A DNA stretch of 64,000 nt from Labia minor. Lineage: Eukaryota > Arthropoda > Insecta > Dermaptera > Spongiphoridae. Location of the stretch: contig OY720346.1 of NCBI GenBank assembly GCA_963082975.1, positions 75,074,767 through 75,138,766 on the forward strand, given 5' to 3'. The position numbers were made by a program, and so were the translations under genes. The stretch's first letter is position 1. Each line of letters begins with the position of its first letter. Below, one piece after another: positions 10,614 to 21,838 of this stretch. The notes below the pieces were generated by a model. That model was given only the letters and a program-made list of their open reading frames with translations. It did not search any database and was not told where the DNA came from.

Positions 10614-11178
10614 CTGGAGTGTCTCCACTCAACTATCTCGCAAATTTGAATTGGATCAATTAACATATATTATATTTAAATTCAATTTAATTAATTAAAT
10701 TATTATTTAAAATTAATAAATAATATTTATTAAACCAGCGTGTGTTTGTGGCTCTTTGTTGATGACACCACGTAACGTGCTGGCGCGTGATTGGCAGTGA
10801 ACATTTTAAAAAATTTAAAAAATTAATTCCGGTACTTTCAGCGATTCAATCAAGCTGAAATTCTATATATAGCAGTTTTATACAATTTTGAATCATGTGA
10901 AAAATTATCAAACATATAGCTTTATTTTTACGGAAAGTTTAGAGGGAAAAAAATGAAAACGTTGTAGGTAATGACCCCCTTCCAGTTGAGCTACATTTCT
11001 CAAAAGTTGATAGAAAACTACGAATTTTGAATAATGCCCGTATACCAAATTACATTATTCTAGTTCAAACCGATTTTGCGTAATCTTGTCTACATACACA
11101 CACAGACATTTTTCTAAACTTTAGTGAAAGTAACTCAGGGGCCTTCAAAATATATAAAAACATCAAAATCTCAACATC
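10614..11178 (-). mobile_element. HINE-A copy, 5' end truncated
   Basis: The plus strand opens with the outer hairpin GGAGTGTCTCCACTC and ACTATCTCGC, runs through AAACCAGCGTGTGT, CTATATATAGCAG and a short CA tract near 11094, and breaks off after CAAAATCTCAACATC. The hairpin at the family's 5' end is missing. Confidence 0.8.
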
Positions 11179-11969
11179 TAAAAATGTGTTTTAATTTTTT
11201 AATCTAGAAAAATACATTTTTGATGGTTTGAAATTTAATAAATGATATTTAATAATTTTTTTGTGTGGTTTGGGCTTCTCCCGCACCCCCAAAAATACAT
11301 TTTCGCACCCCAGGGAGGGCGGGAGGGTGGTTAAGAACCTTTTCTATAAGATATATATATATATATTTATATTTTCGCTTCTTCCATTTCTTTAAGCTTG
11401 GTATTTGTAAAATTTCTCAACTTTTAACATGACACAATTATTCTATTGTATGTTTTGTTTAATAATTTCAACCACTTTTTATAATAATATGTTATTAAAT
11501 AAATTAATAATAATTTATTACCTCAAATCATTGAATAAAATTTGACTAACTAAAATTCATTTATAGTTATTAAATAAATAAATTATTATTTAAATTTCTT
11601 TGATTTAAAAAAAAAAAGATAAAAATAGCTAAAAAATATAAATTTTGATCGAAATAAATGAATAAATAATATACCCTCTGTTTAAACAATGTCCATTCAT
11701 CCAAAATGAATATTAGGGGAAAATGTTATTGGGTGCATTCTGAAGTGCAAAAGGGGAAGTACAAATATCCATGAGGGGAGATGCAAAAAAAAAAAATATT
11801 CTCTCAAGATATTGGATTTTTCAAAGATTTTCAAAGATAGTAAAATATATTTATTTTGATATAGATATATATGTACATGTTACGTATATATTTTGCCTAT
11901 ATTTATTGAAGTAAAAGTATTAAGTTAATATAAAAAAAAAATAATTAATTTATAAATAAAAATAAAAAA
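11179..11969. other. AT-rich spacer with a G-rich motif
   Basis: Contains GGGAGGGCGGGAGGG at 11313-11327, a perfect four-run quadruplex pattern, preceded by two CGCACCCC copies. The remainder is AT-rich with no gene. Confidence 0.55.
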
Positions 11970-12203
11970 TGAGCTGTGGCCAGAAACAGAACCGACCGAC
12001 GATTTAAAAATAATTAAAAATATAACATTATATATATATATTTATTTATTTCACCACGGACGGACGGACAGACGGACAGACATGATGCTAAAAATACTTT
12101 TTTCTGTTAACAAAATGCATGATTTGTGGAGATATGTAAAACGATCCACATGTAAAATTTGGTGTGAAAACAATACCTCCCTTACTATCGTCGGTCGGTA
12201 AAA
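11970..12203 (-). mobile_element. HINE-B copy, internally deleted
   Basis: The plus strand starts GAGCTGTGGCCAGAAACAGA, a decayed terminal hairpin, then ACCGACCGACG. It holds a short GACG/GACA microsatellite at 12055-12081 and ends CGTCGGTCGGTAAAA. About 400 bp of body is lost. It abuts an E3 repeat. Confidence 0.8.
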
Positions 12204-12803
12204 ATCGATCTGTATTGCTTTCAGCCTCGGGAAAAACGATCTTTATTAGTTTTTTCTGAATTTTAAATATGAAGTAAGAAATTTAAATGACGTCAGCAAC
12301 TACGCCAGACAGCGCTTCCCTAAATACAAAATATTATAAATAAAATAAAATATTTCTGTATTATCCATATCTGTCTTTCAGTGCATTAATACGTACTTTT
12401 AATTTATTTGAAATTTTTTCGGAACGTTTATTACTTTTTTCTTAATTTAAAATAGGAATTTTAATAATAAAAAAATGACAACGTTGAACGCCGGACAACT
12501 TCCTTAAATACAAAATATTATAAATAAAATAAAATTAAAAATATTTATTTTAATAATATTTTGTAATCAAATTACGTAGTATATATTTTGTTCTATCCAC
12601 AGACCATACTTTTCTGTTGTAGTGTATTAATATGTACATTTAAGGACTGTATGTTTTATGACTATTTTTTTAAAATTTATGTTCTTTTAAATTAATTGAC
12701 TTTTATTTATTTTAAATAATAATCATAATTTTAAATATTCATAGTTCAGAAGGAATATTTTTTTTAAACTATCGAGCGGCGGCCCAGTGAACCAGGGACT
12801 ATA
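12204..12803 (+). repeat. E3 repeat, two partial units
   Basis: The first unit runs from ATCGATCTGTATTG through TGACGTCAGCAACTACGCCA. A second set of E3 body motifs starts near 12430 (TTTTTTCTTAATTTAAAATA). It ends near CGAGCGGCGGCCCAGTGAAC, the terminal hairpin region. Confidence 0.7.
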
Positions 12804-13937
12804 TAAAAATGTTTAACAAAATCTGAATGTGATGGGTTCCCATTTTTTTTTTTTTTTTTTAAAGAATTTAAGGACCACTTCATTTCTGATTTTTTCCTGG
12901 AAGCGTGAACACCAACGTGTCCATTTTCAGTGTTTTTCTTCAATTTCTAAGGGTCCCCAATTTTTTTTCAACCTCACATCCCCTTCAAGCCCTTTTAGGT
13001 TCTCTTGCTTTACCCTCAGTATATTTTGTCTAGACATGGATTCTCATAATGCCACTTTTTTTTATTTCTTCCCATTCCAGCCTCTCTTCTCAACAGTTTT
13101 CAACAGAACTTGGATTTTGAAATCAAAGCAACAGGATAAATTTTTGTGATTTTTTTTTTTAATTATGGATATATATGGATATATATATATATGTTAGATC
13201 TTGTGCTATTGGATTTGGGTAAAAGAGATTTTAAAAGGATTTAATCAAAATCGAGTGAGACAGGAAGACTTCCGTAGTAATGTCGCGCAAAAGCAATTCC
13301 TTGTTTGTGCAAATAGCTCATTACAGTGTTTTTTTTTTCCTAAATATTTTTTTTTTCACTTTACTTTTCCACATTTCGTTTCTTCTTCTTCTTCTTCTTC
13401 TTCTTCTTCTTCTGCTTCTTCTGGTTGTTTTTCCTTTTTCGTTATCGATTCCCACCAGCCATCCAACTTCTTCGTCCCTTTCTCTCTCCGCCTCATCTCA
13501 ATTCTCTGTTGATAACAGAAAATAACTACGTATTTGAAATATAATAATAGTTTTTAATTAAACACAATTGAGAGAGTTTAATTATATGTATATATATGAA
13601 ATAAAATGAAATATAATCTAGTATAATGACAAAATAGAATAGAATTAGTCTTAATACTATCATCAAAAATTTAATTAAAGGATAATTTCAATTTTTTCAT
13701 AGTAATAAGACTTAAATTTATCTAATTATACAATAAAACAATTATGAACACGTTTAATTATTTTGTAAAAGTCTTGTAATATTTTCTAAATCCCTTTGCC
13801 TTCGTTTTTACTACCAACTATCACTTTACATAAACAAATACTTAAATAACTGAAGTAATTCAATTAACTATTCTGCATATACAATGCACCTAAGTAGCTA
13901 TAGTAGTTATAGTATAAATGATATCTATTCATCTAAT
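12804..13937. other. Pyrimidine-rich region, possible splice-acceptor-like sites
   Basis: Long T runs, a (CTT)n array at 13381-13416 and stretches of complex sequence at 12890-13140. A polypyrimidine tract followed by CCCATTCCAG near 13080 resembles a 3' splice site, but no exon downstream is convincing. The open frames across it are F/S/L-rich and low complexity. Nothing is recognised from 13530 to 13937. Confidence 0.4.
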
Positions 13938-14528
13938 GAAATCTCGTCAGAGGTTGTATTGCGATCATGAAAATTTTCGATGACGAGATTTTGATGTTTT
14001 TATACGTTTTAAAGGTCCCTGAATCATTTTCCCTAAGGTTGAGATAAATATGTCTGTGTGTATGTAGACAAGATTACGCAAAGAGTTTTGAGCTAAAATA
14101 ATGAAATTTTGAACACTGGCATAATTCAAAGTTCGTAGTTTTTTATTAACTTTTGAGAAATGTAGCTCAACTGGAAGGGAGTCATTACCTACCACGTTTT
14201 CATTTTTTTTTTCCATCTAAACTGACCGTAAAAATAAAGATATATGTTTGATAGTTTTTTCACATAATTAAAAATTATATAAAACTGCTATATATAGAAT
14301 TTCAGCTTGATTGAATCACTGAAAGTACCGGAATTAATTTTTTAACACTGCAAATCACGCGCCAACAGGTGACATGGTGCCATCAACAAAGAGCCAAAAA
14401 TGCGCTGATTTAATAAATATTATTTATTAATTTTAATTTATAATTTATAATTAATTAAATTTAATTTAAATATAATATATGTATATGTTAATTAATCCAA
14501 TTCAAATTTTCGAGATAGACCCCCCAGA
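13938..14528 (+). mobile_element. HINE-A copy, near full length
   Basis: The start has diverged (ATCTCGTCAGAGGTTGTATT). Internal marks CGATGACGAGATTTTG, GTGTGTATGTAGACAAG and CTATATATAG are intact. The 3' end CGAGATAGACCCCCCAGATT has lost the outer hairpin. Confidence 0.82.
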
Positions 14529-15061
14529 TTTTTTTCTTTGTCTACTCAAAATGTTTTATATATATTTTTATCAATTTTAAGATGAGAAGAGTAAAAATTT
14601 AAAAAAAAAAAATTAAAAAAAATTTTTTTAATGATTAATAATCAAAATAATATAAGAGGAACAAATTTAATCATCTTTTCAACAATAATAAATGTATAAA
14701 ATGTATAAGAATTAGATTTGATTTAGAATATATATTAAAATAAAATTAAATCAAATTAATTGATGAACATTTCAAATTGTCAATGAATACAATTTATTTA
14801 TACAGCTACACCAATCAGATTTAAACAGGGATTATCATTTAAATGATTTTTCCTATAAATATCATTAGTCGTTAATTTTATATGTAGTAATATTTATTTC
14901 TTTATATAATAGGTTTATTGACCAGCATATCATAAGGTTATCATTAACCAGATTTTGGACTTTGAATGAATTCCTTAAATTATCTGTTTTTCAACTCAAT
15001 TTTCTTTTTTCGTTTATTTCTTTTTTATTTAGACTATATATATATATAGTATATATATTTA
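14529..15061. other. AT-rich spacer
   Basis: No supported features apart from short A/T runs and a TA tract at the right edge. Confidence 0.5.
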
Positions 15062-15527
15062 CGAGGGTGGGGTGAAAAGTTTCCGGCCTGACCAAGAAAA
15101 TCGATGTTTTTAAATTTTTTTTTTTTTTTTGCTATATTTTTCAACATAATCTCCATCAACACGGATACATTTCTCATAACTGTGTTCTAATTAAGTTAAT
15201 TGATTTAATTAATTAATTAATTTAATTTAATTTAAGTTTCAACAACAGTTATGAATCGATGCAAAAATTCGTTTGTATTACGCCTACAGCGCCAAATAGT
15301 CGGTAGAAATGGTTTTTCAAAGCAGTTTTTAGTCTAACGTTAGCAAACGCGGCACCCACCTTGCACACAGCTTTCCATGTTCAAATGGTTGTGCAAAATA
15401 TTTTGCACACGTTCAGCTGACATCGTACGGGTCTCAGCTATCTTGAATGTTGAAAAATAAAGCAAAAAAAAAAATTTAAAAACATCGTTTTTCTTGGTCA
15501 GGCCGGAAACTTTTCACCCCACCCTCG
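15062..15527 (-). mobile_element. Mariner family M2, internally deleted copy
   Basis: Terminal repeats begin CGAGGGTGGGGTGAAAAG and mirror it on the right, flanked by TA. The arms extend to AAAACATCG. On the minus strand the interior reads broken transposase: an N-terminal-side piece like SAERVQNILHNHLNME and a C-terminal piece like YEKCIRVDGDYVEK. The catalytic core between them is deleted. It is a 466-bp non-autonomous derivative. Confidence 0.85.
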
Positions 15528-16385
15528 TATATAAAAATATACATTAAAAATTATTAATATAAAGAAAATTTTACTAAATAAATTAATTGAATTGAATACA
15601 GGAATACTTGATAGTATACTAAAGTCAATTCTATTATGAGTACTAATAATAAAATTCTATTAAATATTGATTTAATATTATATTTCTGTAAGTTTCTCCC
15701 TATAAAAGAAATTTTACATTATATTATGTCTCCCTTTTGAAAATTTTAAAAGAATATTTCTTCAAAGGATATCGATGTCTGTCATGCATGGACTGATCCT
15801 TAAGATTTGAGGTGGGAAGAAATCTGAAACGCTGAGAAAAAAAAACAGTGAACATGGAAGGGCTGGGAGTAAAGGGCAGAGACTTGGGACCAATTCTCAT
15901 GGAATAAACTGAAATTTATCACCGAGAAAAGTGACAAGAAATGAAGTGACTAATATCTGGAGAGAATTTTTATGATAAACGTATGACAAAAAATAAATTA
16001 TAATAAATTAATACGTATATTATATAAATAAGGAATTAAAAAAGATATAAAAATTTAAAAAAAAATTGAAATCTTAATTTATATAATTTTTATAAATTTT
16101 TATCAAATATTCAATAATAAATTAATCCCTTATATTAATTTTCTTATAATTTTCTATAACAAAAAAAAATGATTTTATTTAAGATTTAAGATAATAGGTA
16201 AAATAATTATTATCTACAACCTCTATTGTATTCCTTTGCAAGTGATGGTAGTCTAGTGAATTATATCAGGATTATTATTTACAAGAGGGACGTGTGAGAA
16301 ACAACAACACAACAACAAAATAAAATGGAAAGAGAATACTAACACATCAATGGTACTTAAAAATTTAGAAAAAAATTTATATATA
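15528..16385. other. AT-rich spacer
   Basis: The stretch 15770-15960 is somewhat more complex (for example GGAAGGGCTGGGAGTAAAGG) without a recognisable gene. The remainder is AT-rich. Confidence 0.45.
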
Positions 16386-16942
16386 CGAGGTGTGTCTAAA
16401 AAGTTCGGTGAATGGTATGATAAAAACATAAAAAGACAATATTAATTGTAAATACCCCTATTAACGTTCAAAATACTCTCCACTATCCACAACACACTTT
16501 TGACAATATTCGTATAACGCTTGAAAACTGTTGGAGAAGTCTTGATGTGGAATCGTTCTCAGAATAGACGTCACAACGTTCAGGCCGGCAATCCACAAGC
16601 AGGAGACCAGAAATCACTGAACGTGTACGAGAGATGCTAACAAAAGATCGGCGATTGACTCTGCGACTAATATCGGAAGAATTTGGTATTAGCAAAGACA
16701 CAGTAAGTAGTGTTTTCTGGTGTCCTGCTTGTGGATTGCCGGCCTGAACGTTGTGACGGCTACTCTGAGAACGATTCCACATCAAACTTCTCCAACAGTT
16801 TTCAAGCGTTATACGAACGTTGTCAGAAGTGGGTTGTGGCTAGTGGAGAGTATTTTGAAGGTTAATAAATGTATTTTTACAATTAACATTCTCTTTTTAT
16901 GTTTTTATCATACCATTCACCGAACTTTTTAGACACACCTCG
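16386..16942. mobile_element. Fold-back mariner family M3
   Basis: Outer ends CGAGGTGTGTCTAAAAAG and its complement lie inside TA. The arms at about 16386-16606 and 16716-16942 are near-perfect inverted copies of each other, about 220 bp each. The loop between them keeps a piece of transposase helix-turn-helix, read as ITERVREMLTKDRRLTLRLI. Each arm carries the transposase C-terminal region. On the minus strand the left arm ends CVVDSGEYFER and a stop. The element was rebuilt from two inverted right ends. Confidence 0.88.
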
Positions 16943-18230
16943 TATATATATATATCTTCAGGAAGTTTATTGAAATTATTTTCCTTTAGTACAACAAAAA
17001 AATAAAATAATTTTTTTTATATTAATATATATATTTTAAAATATTAATAAATTATTTTAACTTTAAATTTGATCCATTGGCTTCAAATAATAAAAATTAC
17101 AAAAATTATTTCTATACTAGCCGTTCCCAGCTGCCGGTGGCATAAAACTCTTAAACTCTTCTTAGGACAGGCGGCTTCTAGCCGCACGAGATTGATTATT
17201 AATAATAATTTATAGGAAATTTTGTTTCAAATGCTTACAAAACAATACAATGATTAAATATATAATTATTAACTTAATTCAAATCGTCGTAATAATTTTT
17301 TTTATTGTTTTTCAATATTTATTAATAACAAAACAAAATTTTAAAAATATGGTAAAATAAATTCTCTTTTATGATAAAAAAAAATAATAATAATAACATA
17401 ATATCAAAAATTAGAATATTTCAATTTATATTTGAAATTTGTTTTATTTTAAATTCTATAAAAATTGTAAATTGTAAAATTCTAAATTTGTTCATACATA
17501 CATACATAGAAAATTATATGTATTGATGATAAATTAAATGTATTATATTATAAAAATTAAAAAGAGAACATTTGCAATAATTTATATTAAATCATTTAAA
17601 TAATATTTGATTAATATAGAAATACTTACATATAAAAAAATTATATATTTAAATAATTTTGTGAGTTTATTGTTAGAATTAATATGAATTTTTCTTTTTA
17701 TATTCATTGTCATATTCATTGTATAGATAGATTCTTTGAACCGTGATAGAGCAGGAATTGAATGAAGAAGTTGAAAATTTTCTTGTAAAATGTTTTATTC
17801 CAAAATTACAATAAAAAGAAAAAATATGATGATATTTTCTATCTGCAAATAGAAAGACCAAGGTGAGATTATTAGATAAGAATAGTATTGAAAGGGGGAT
17901 ATCAATTCATTATAAACATCTTAACAAATTTATTAATAAATATTCCCCACTTAACCTATAATATTTTTAAAATGGTTCTTCAGTGTTCATAAAAAATATC
18001 CATCATAATTAATGACATTAAAAAAAGTTATGAAAAATAAATAAATAATCCAGATCAACTTACTATAATCCTTTTAAATGTCTTTATAGCTAATCAATAA
18101 TAAAAATTATTAATAATCAATAATATATTTAGAGAGAGAGTAATCATTTAATTTTTATATAAAAATGATTTTTTTTATATAAAAATTATTTTTAAATTAA
18201 TTTTGTCTAATAAAAATTATAGTATATTTA
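16943..18230. other. AT-rich spacer with a possible Helitron 3' end
   Basis: Almost entirely AT-rich. The exception is 17116-17190, where the minus strand has the hairpin GCGGCT-AGA-AGCCGC and ends near CTAG (17117-17120) followed by T, which resembles a decayed Helitron end. The minus-strand frame at 17679-17861 has no motif. Confidence 0.4.
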
Positions 18231-18742
18231 TCACCAAGCCACGGCTCGGTATTTTTAAAAGATTATTCCTTATAAATTATGAATATTTAAGATTAAGATT
18301 ATTATTTAAAATAAATAAACGACAAAATATCTTAAACAATTTCAAATAATTTAAAAGAACATAAATTAAAAAAATATAGTCATAAAACATACAGGCATTA
18401 AATGTACATATTAATGCACTGAAAGACAGAAAAGTATGGCCTGTGGACATAACATAATATATACTTCGTAATTTAAATTACAAAATATTATTCAAATAAA
18501 TATTTTTAATTTTATTTTATTTATAAAATTTTGTATTTAAGGAAGCGCTGACTGGCGTAGTTGCTGACGTCATTTAAATTTCCTATTTTAAATTAAGAAA
18601 AAACTAATAAACGTTCCGAAAAAATTTCAAATTAATTAAAAGTACGTATTAATGCACTGAAAGACAGATATGGATATTACAGAAATATTTTTAATTTTAT
18701 TTTATTTATAATATTTTTTATTTAAGGAAGCGCTGTCTGTAA
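18231..18742 (-). repeat. E3 repeat
   Basis: The plus strand shows AAGCCACGGCTCGG (terminal hairpin), AAATAAACGACAAAATATC, CATTAATGCACTGAAAGAC-type sequence and TTGCTGACGTCATTTAAATT. Part of the body occurs twice. The 5' start is missing. Confidence 0.7.
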
Positions 18743-18783
18743 CATTAAATATAATAATAATAATATTTATATCTATAATATAT

Positions 18784-19301
18784 AGTACCTGGTTCACGGA
18801 GCCGTGGCTCGGTACTTTAAAAAAATATTCCTTATGAACTATGAATATTTAAGATGAAGATTATTATTTAATTTAAAATAAATAAACGACAAAATATCTT
18901 AAACAATTTCAAATAATTTGAAAGAACATAAGTCATAAAACATACAGACATTAAAGGTACATATTAATGCACTGAAAGAAAAGTATGGGCTGTGGATATA
19001 ACATAATATATTTTTCGTAATTTGATTACCAAATATTATTAAAATAAATATTTTTAATTTTATTTTATTTATAATATTTTTTTATTTAAGGAAACGCTGT
19101 CTGGCGTAGTTGCTGACGTCATTTAAATTTCTTACTTCGTATTTAAAATTCAGAAAAAACTAATAAAGATGATTTTCCCCGAGACTGAAACCAATAGTTC
19201 GTTTTTTTTATAAACATTATCTTTGGTGTGAATTTTAAAAAAGTCCTTCGAGAGAAATAATATTTCAAATATATCTAGAATTTTTGCTAGTATAATAAGT
19301 T
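18784..19301 (-). repeat. E3 repeat, most complete copy
   Basis: The plus strand opens TACCTGGTTCACGGAGCCGT with GGCTCGGTAC, the full terminal hairpin. It runs through GACGTCATTTAAATTTCTTA and ends TTTTTGCTAGTATAATAAG. This gives both family ends in one 518-bp unit. Confidence 0.78.
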
Positions 19302-19439
19302 AATATATTTACTCATTGTTTTTCTTAACAGAAACTGAAAGCAATTTATTTATTTATATATTTATTTATTTATTTTGTATTTCTGATATTCATTTCATCT
19401 GTTTTCTTGCAATGTTCACTTCAACATAATTGTATGTAG

Positions 19440-19730
19440 TACATATTATAAGTGGATTTGCGTTGGGAGTGTTTGGATGTGGATTGGAATGGAACTCGAA
19501 CAAGTTGACTGGCTGGTCTTTGTTCAGTTGGCGGATCGCGTCTCGCCTCTCTTATTTACTTTCCGATGATAGTGCACCGAGATAACAGCTATCGGTAACG
19601 CCCTAATAAGAAACCGCTACTATCCTTATCTCGTCCTCTTGGTTATTCTCCACATAGGCATAGGAGAGGAGGGGGCGTCGGTGGTGGTGGTGGTTGTATA
19701 AATGAAGAAGAAAAAAAAACGAAAAAAAAA
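19440..19730. promoter_or_regulatory. GC-rich island, candidate regulatory or 5' exon region
   Basis: Complex, GC-rich sequence in an otherwise AT-rich window, with GATA-type motifs (GAGATAACAGCTATCGG and CCTTATCTCG) and a (GGT)n stretch. It is not shared with any repeat in the window. Its density of non-repetitive motifs suggests functional constraint, but cross-species conservation cannot be shown here. A splice-donor-like ATGGAAATGTAAGT lies downstream at 19920-19933. Confidence 0.4.
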
Positions 19731-19998
19731 AATAAAATAAAAAATAAAATTAGAGATTGAAAAAAGAAACAAGCAACCAACGGAAAAGAAATTCATTTCA
19801 TTAAAAATTTCTTCAAGTGGAACGGATATTGTCTTTTTTTTCTTATTAAATAAATAAATATAATAATTATTTTAAAAATATTTATAATTAAAAAAATATA
19901 ATAAAATGATTTAATTAAAATGGAAATGTAAGTCGATGCACACATACAACGGAGGGATGATTGGAAATATTTTCGGAACAGTGCATTTTGTATAGCTT

Positions 19999-20021
19999 GG
20001 GGTAGGGTGGAGGGGGGGGGG
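19999..20021 (+). other. Quadruplex-like G tract
   Basis: Runs GGGG, GGG and a ten-base G run are separated by TA and TGGA. It lies 10 bp upstream of the candidate start codon at 20032. The position could be coincidental. Confidence 0.55.
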
Positions 20022-20031
20022 ACTCCTGATC

Positions 20032-20175
20032 ATGGAGATCGGCCGATCGATCCCCGCCGATGGCAGTTGCGCCGCAGTCCCTCGAGCCTCGAACCCCTAT
20101 CCCGAGGAAGAACCAACCCCCTACAACTGGCCAAATTCAAATTATCATAGGATATTCAGACCATCACCTCTTGGG
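20032..20175 (+). CDS. Candidate first coding exon, unknown protein
   Basis: Opens with ATG in the context GATCATGG and reads MEIGRSIPADGSCAAVPRAS and so on through a P/E-rich stretch and TPYNWPNSNYHR. Codons are GC-rich, unlike the chance frames elsewhere, until about codon 48. The frame then continues into AT-rich I/Y/L codons that look non-coding. A donor such as GGGTAC near 20177 would end the exon. I do not recognise the protein. It may be the start of a gene whose other exons lie outside the window, or a chance frame in a GC island. Confidence 0.3.
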
Positions 20176-20392
20176 TACTTCCTTGTCATAATTAACATTC
20201 ATAATTTCTTTTTTGGTTTTTTTTATATTATATTATATATTATAAAATATCAATACAAAGAAAAAAGAATGCAGTTTTTATCAATTATTTTTTTATTTAG
20301 AATATACCTTATATATATGGTATATAAATTAAAAATAGTTTATATTATAAATATAATTAAATGTATTTATTAAAGCTTTTGTGGTTATTTTG

Positions 20393-20534
20393 ATAATTAT
20401 TAAGAGAATTTTTATTAAAAGACCACATTGTTTGTATAAAATTAAAATAATTAAAATTTGTACAGTTATTTTAATTTAATAAATAATTTTATACAAACAA
20501 TGTAGTCTTTTAATAAAAATTCCCTTAATAATTA
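20393..20534. repeat. Inverted repeat with 50-bp arms
   Basis: TAATTATTAAGAGAATTTTT and CCACATTGTTTGTATAAAAT on the left are mirrored on the right with two or three changes, around an AT-rich loop. It is a probable fold-back MITE. No clear target duplication. Confidence 0.7.
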
Positions 20535-20637
20535 TAAGTAAATGTATTTATCAATATTTAAAAGAAAAATTCGTTTAAATCAAAATAAAAAAAACAAAAT
20601 AAAAAAATAGATACTTTTGATTTTATATTATAATATA

Positions 20638-21518
20638 CGATGAAAGAAAAAGTGAATTTTGAATTATTTCGAAAAATATTTATTTATTCATCCATATCCA
20701 TTTTGTCCCCTTCAAAGTAATTCCCCTCAGATATAATGCACTTATGCCAGCGCTTCTTCCATTCGTCGGAGCACTTCTGAAATTCGCTTTTCGGTATGGC
20801 CATCAGCTCGTTCTTCGATTCTGACTTTATCTCATTAATTGTTGTAGCAAAATCCTTTCCTTTCATTGGTCTCTTCAGTTTTAAGAATAAGAAAAAGTCG
20901 CAGGAGTCAAATCTGGTGAATACGGTGGTTGAGGCATGATTACGGTGTTGTTTTTGGCCAAAAAATCCCGAACAAGCAATAATGTATGAGCTGGTGCATT
21001 ATCTTGGTGCAGAATCCATGATTTGTTTTTCCACAATTCCGATCGTTTAAGCCGTATTGCTTCACGCAAACGTTGTATAACATTCTTGTAGTATTCTTTA
21101 TTAACAGTACGACCTTCTGGCAAGAACTCGTGATGCACCACGCCAAGCCTTCACATTTGATCGAATTTGGCGGCCATCTGTAAAGGGCTTGTACCACTTA
21201 TAAACATTTTTTTGAGACAAAGTAGACTCGCCGAATGCCACAGTCAACATTTTAATTGCGTTGGAGCAGTTTATTCCATTTTTTAACGCAAAATTTAATA
21301 CATATTCTTTGATCCAATTTTTTTTTAAGCAAAAAATATCGAAGAACACACAAAAACGTGATTAACTTCAAAAAACAAACTACTAATCCAAAATGACTGA
21401 TAATGTCAACATATTAGAAACATATGTGTACTAATATAACAAAAATAAAACCTTCGATAATCGAATGTACACAGCTCGCGATAATTAAAAATTAACCTTT
21501 TCTTTTAAACAGACCTCG
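20638..21518 (-). mobile_element. Mariner M1, longest copy
   Basis: The right terminal repeat (plus-strand CTTTTAAACAGACCTCG) is intact. The left has lost several bases. On the minus strand the N-terminal part reads LKNGINCSNAIKMLTVAFGE and NVYKWYKPF. After a deletion the sequence resumes at GVVHHEFLPEGRTVNKEYYK, then HQDNAPAHTLLLVRDFLA and PPYSPDL, and is frameshifted before the final aspartate. A C-terminal WKKRWHKCIISEGNYFEGD follows in another frame. About 880 bp remain of an expected 1.3 kb. Confidence 0.88.
20684..21349 (-). pseudogene. Mariner transposase pseudogene, three frames
   Basis: Three overlapping open segments together give the N-terminal DNA-binding part, the second catalytic block HQDNAPAH, the YSPDL block and the C-terminus. 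The first catalytic aspartate region is deleted. Frameshifts near 20885 and 21150 separate the parts. The order and spacing of blocks match a D,D34D mariner. Confidence 0.82.
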
Positions 21519-21649
21519 TATATATAACATATACCTCTATTCTATATTTATTCATACTTTTTTTGATTCGGTTGTATATCTTGAAAATTTTCAGTGGATA
21601 GAATAAATAAATTAGAAATCCTAGGTAATAATATTATAATATATATTAA

Positions 21650-21838
21650 GAGAGAGAGAATAAATTCAAAGTTTTATATTTCCTATTATTATATTTTCAT
21701 GGGTAACGGGTAGTTTCTTTTCTATAATCTCAATGGAAAGGATATCTACTTCAGGGAGTGGCGACCCTGCCCTCACGTGAGCTCATGATTTTTCTATCCC
21801 CTTCTTAAGTGATAGAATCATGTCCCTCACTTCTTCTT
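21650..21838. repeat. E4 repeat, copy 1
   Basis: Shares TCATGGGTAACGGGTAGTTT, TCTACTTCAGGGAG and CCTGCCCTCACGTGAGCTC with 47805-48012. It is unusually GC-rich for this window and has the internal inverted pair TTTCTATC/GATAGAA. No ends resembling a known element are visible. Confidence 0.65.

Noticed and set aside
11260..11340. Helitron 3' end on the minus strand at the GC-rich patch
   Set aside because: GC-rich and near a TCTTATAG-type sequence, but no CTRR terminus with a proximal hairpin could be placed.
12829..13149. 106-codon F/S-rich frame with a splice-acceptor-like CCCATTCCAG
   Set aside because: Begins in a T18 tract and has no conserved motif. Kept only as a region note.
13201..13525. 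Two overlapping frames with serine or leucine runs
   Set aside because: Produced by the (CTT)n microsatellite and T runs. No domain.
16483..16785. 100-codon minus-strand frame across the fold-back mariner
   Set aside because: It runs through one arm and into the loop in the wrong frame for transposase. An artefact of the inverted repeat.
19518..19560. Initiator-like TTCAGTTG with possible downstream promoter element
   Set aside because: The base positions expected for a downstream element at +28 do not match, so no core promoter is claimed.
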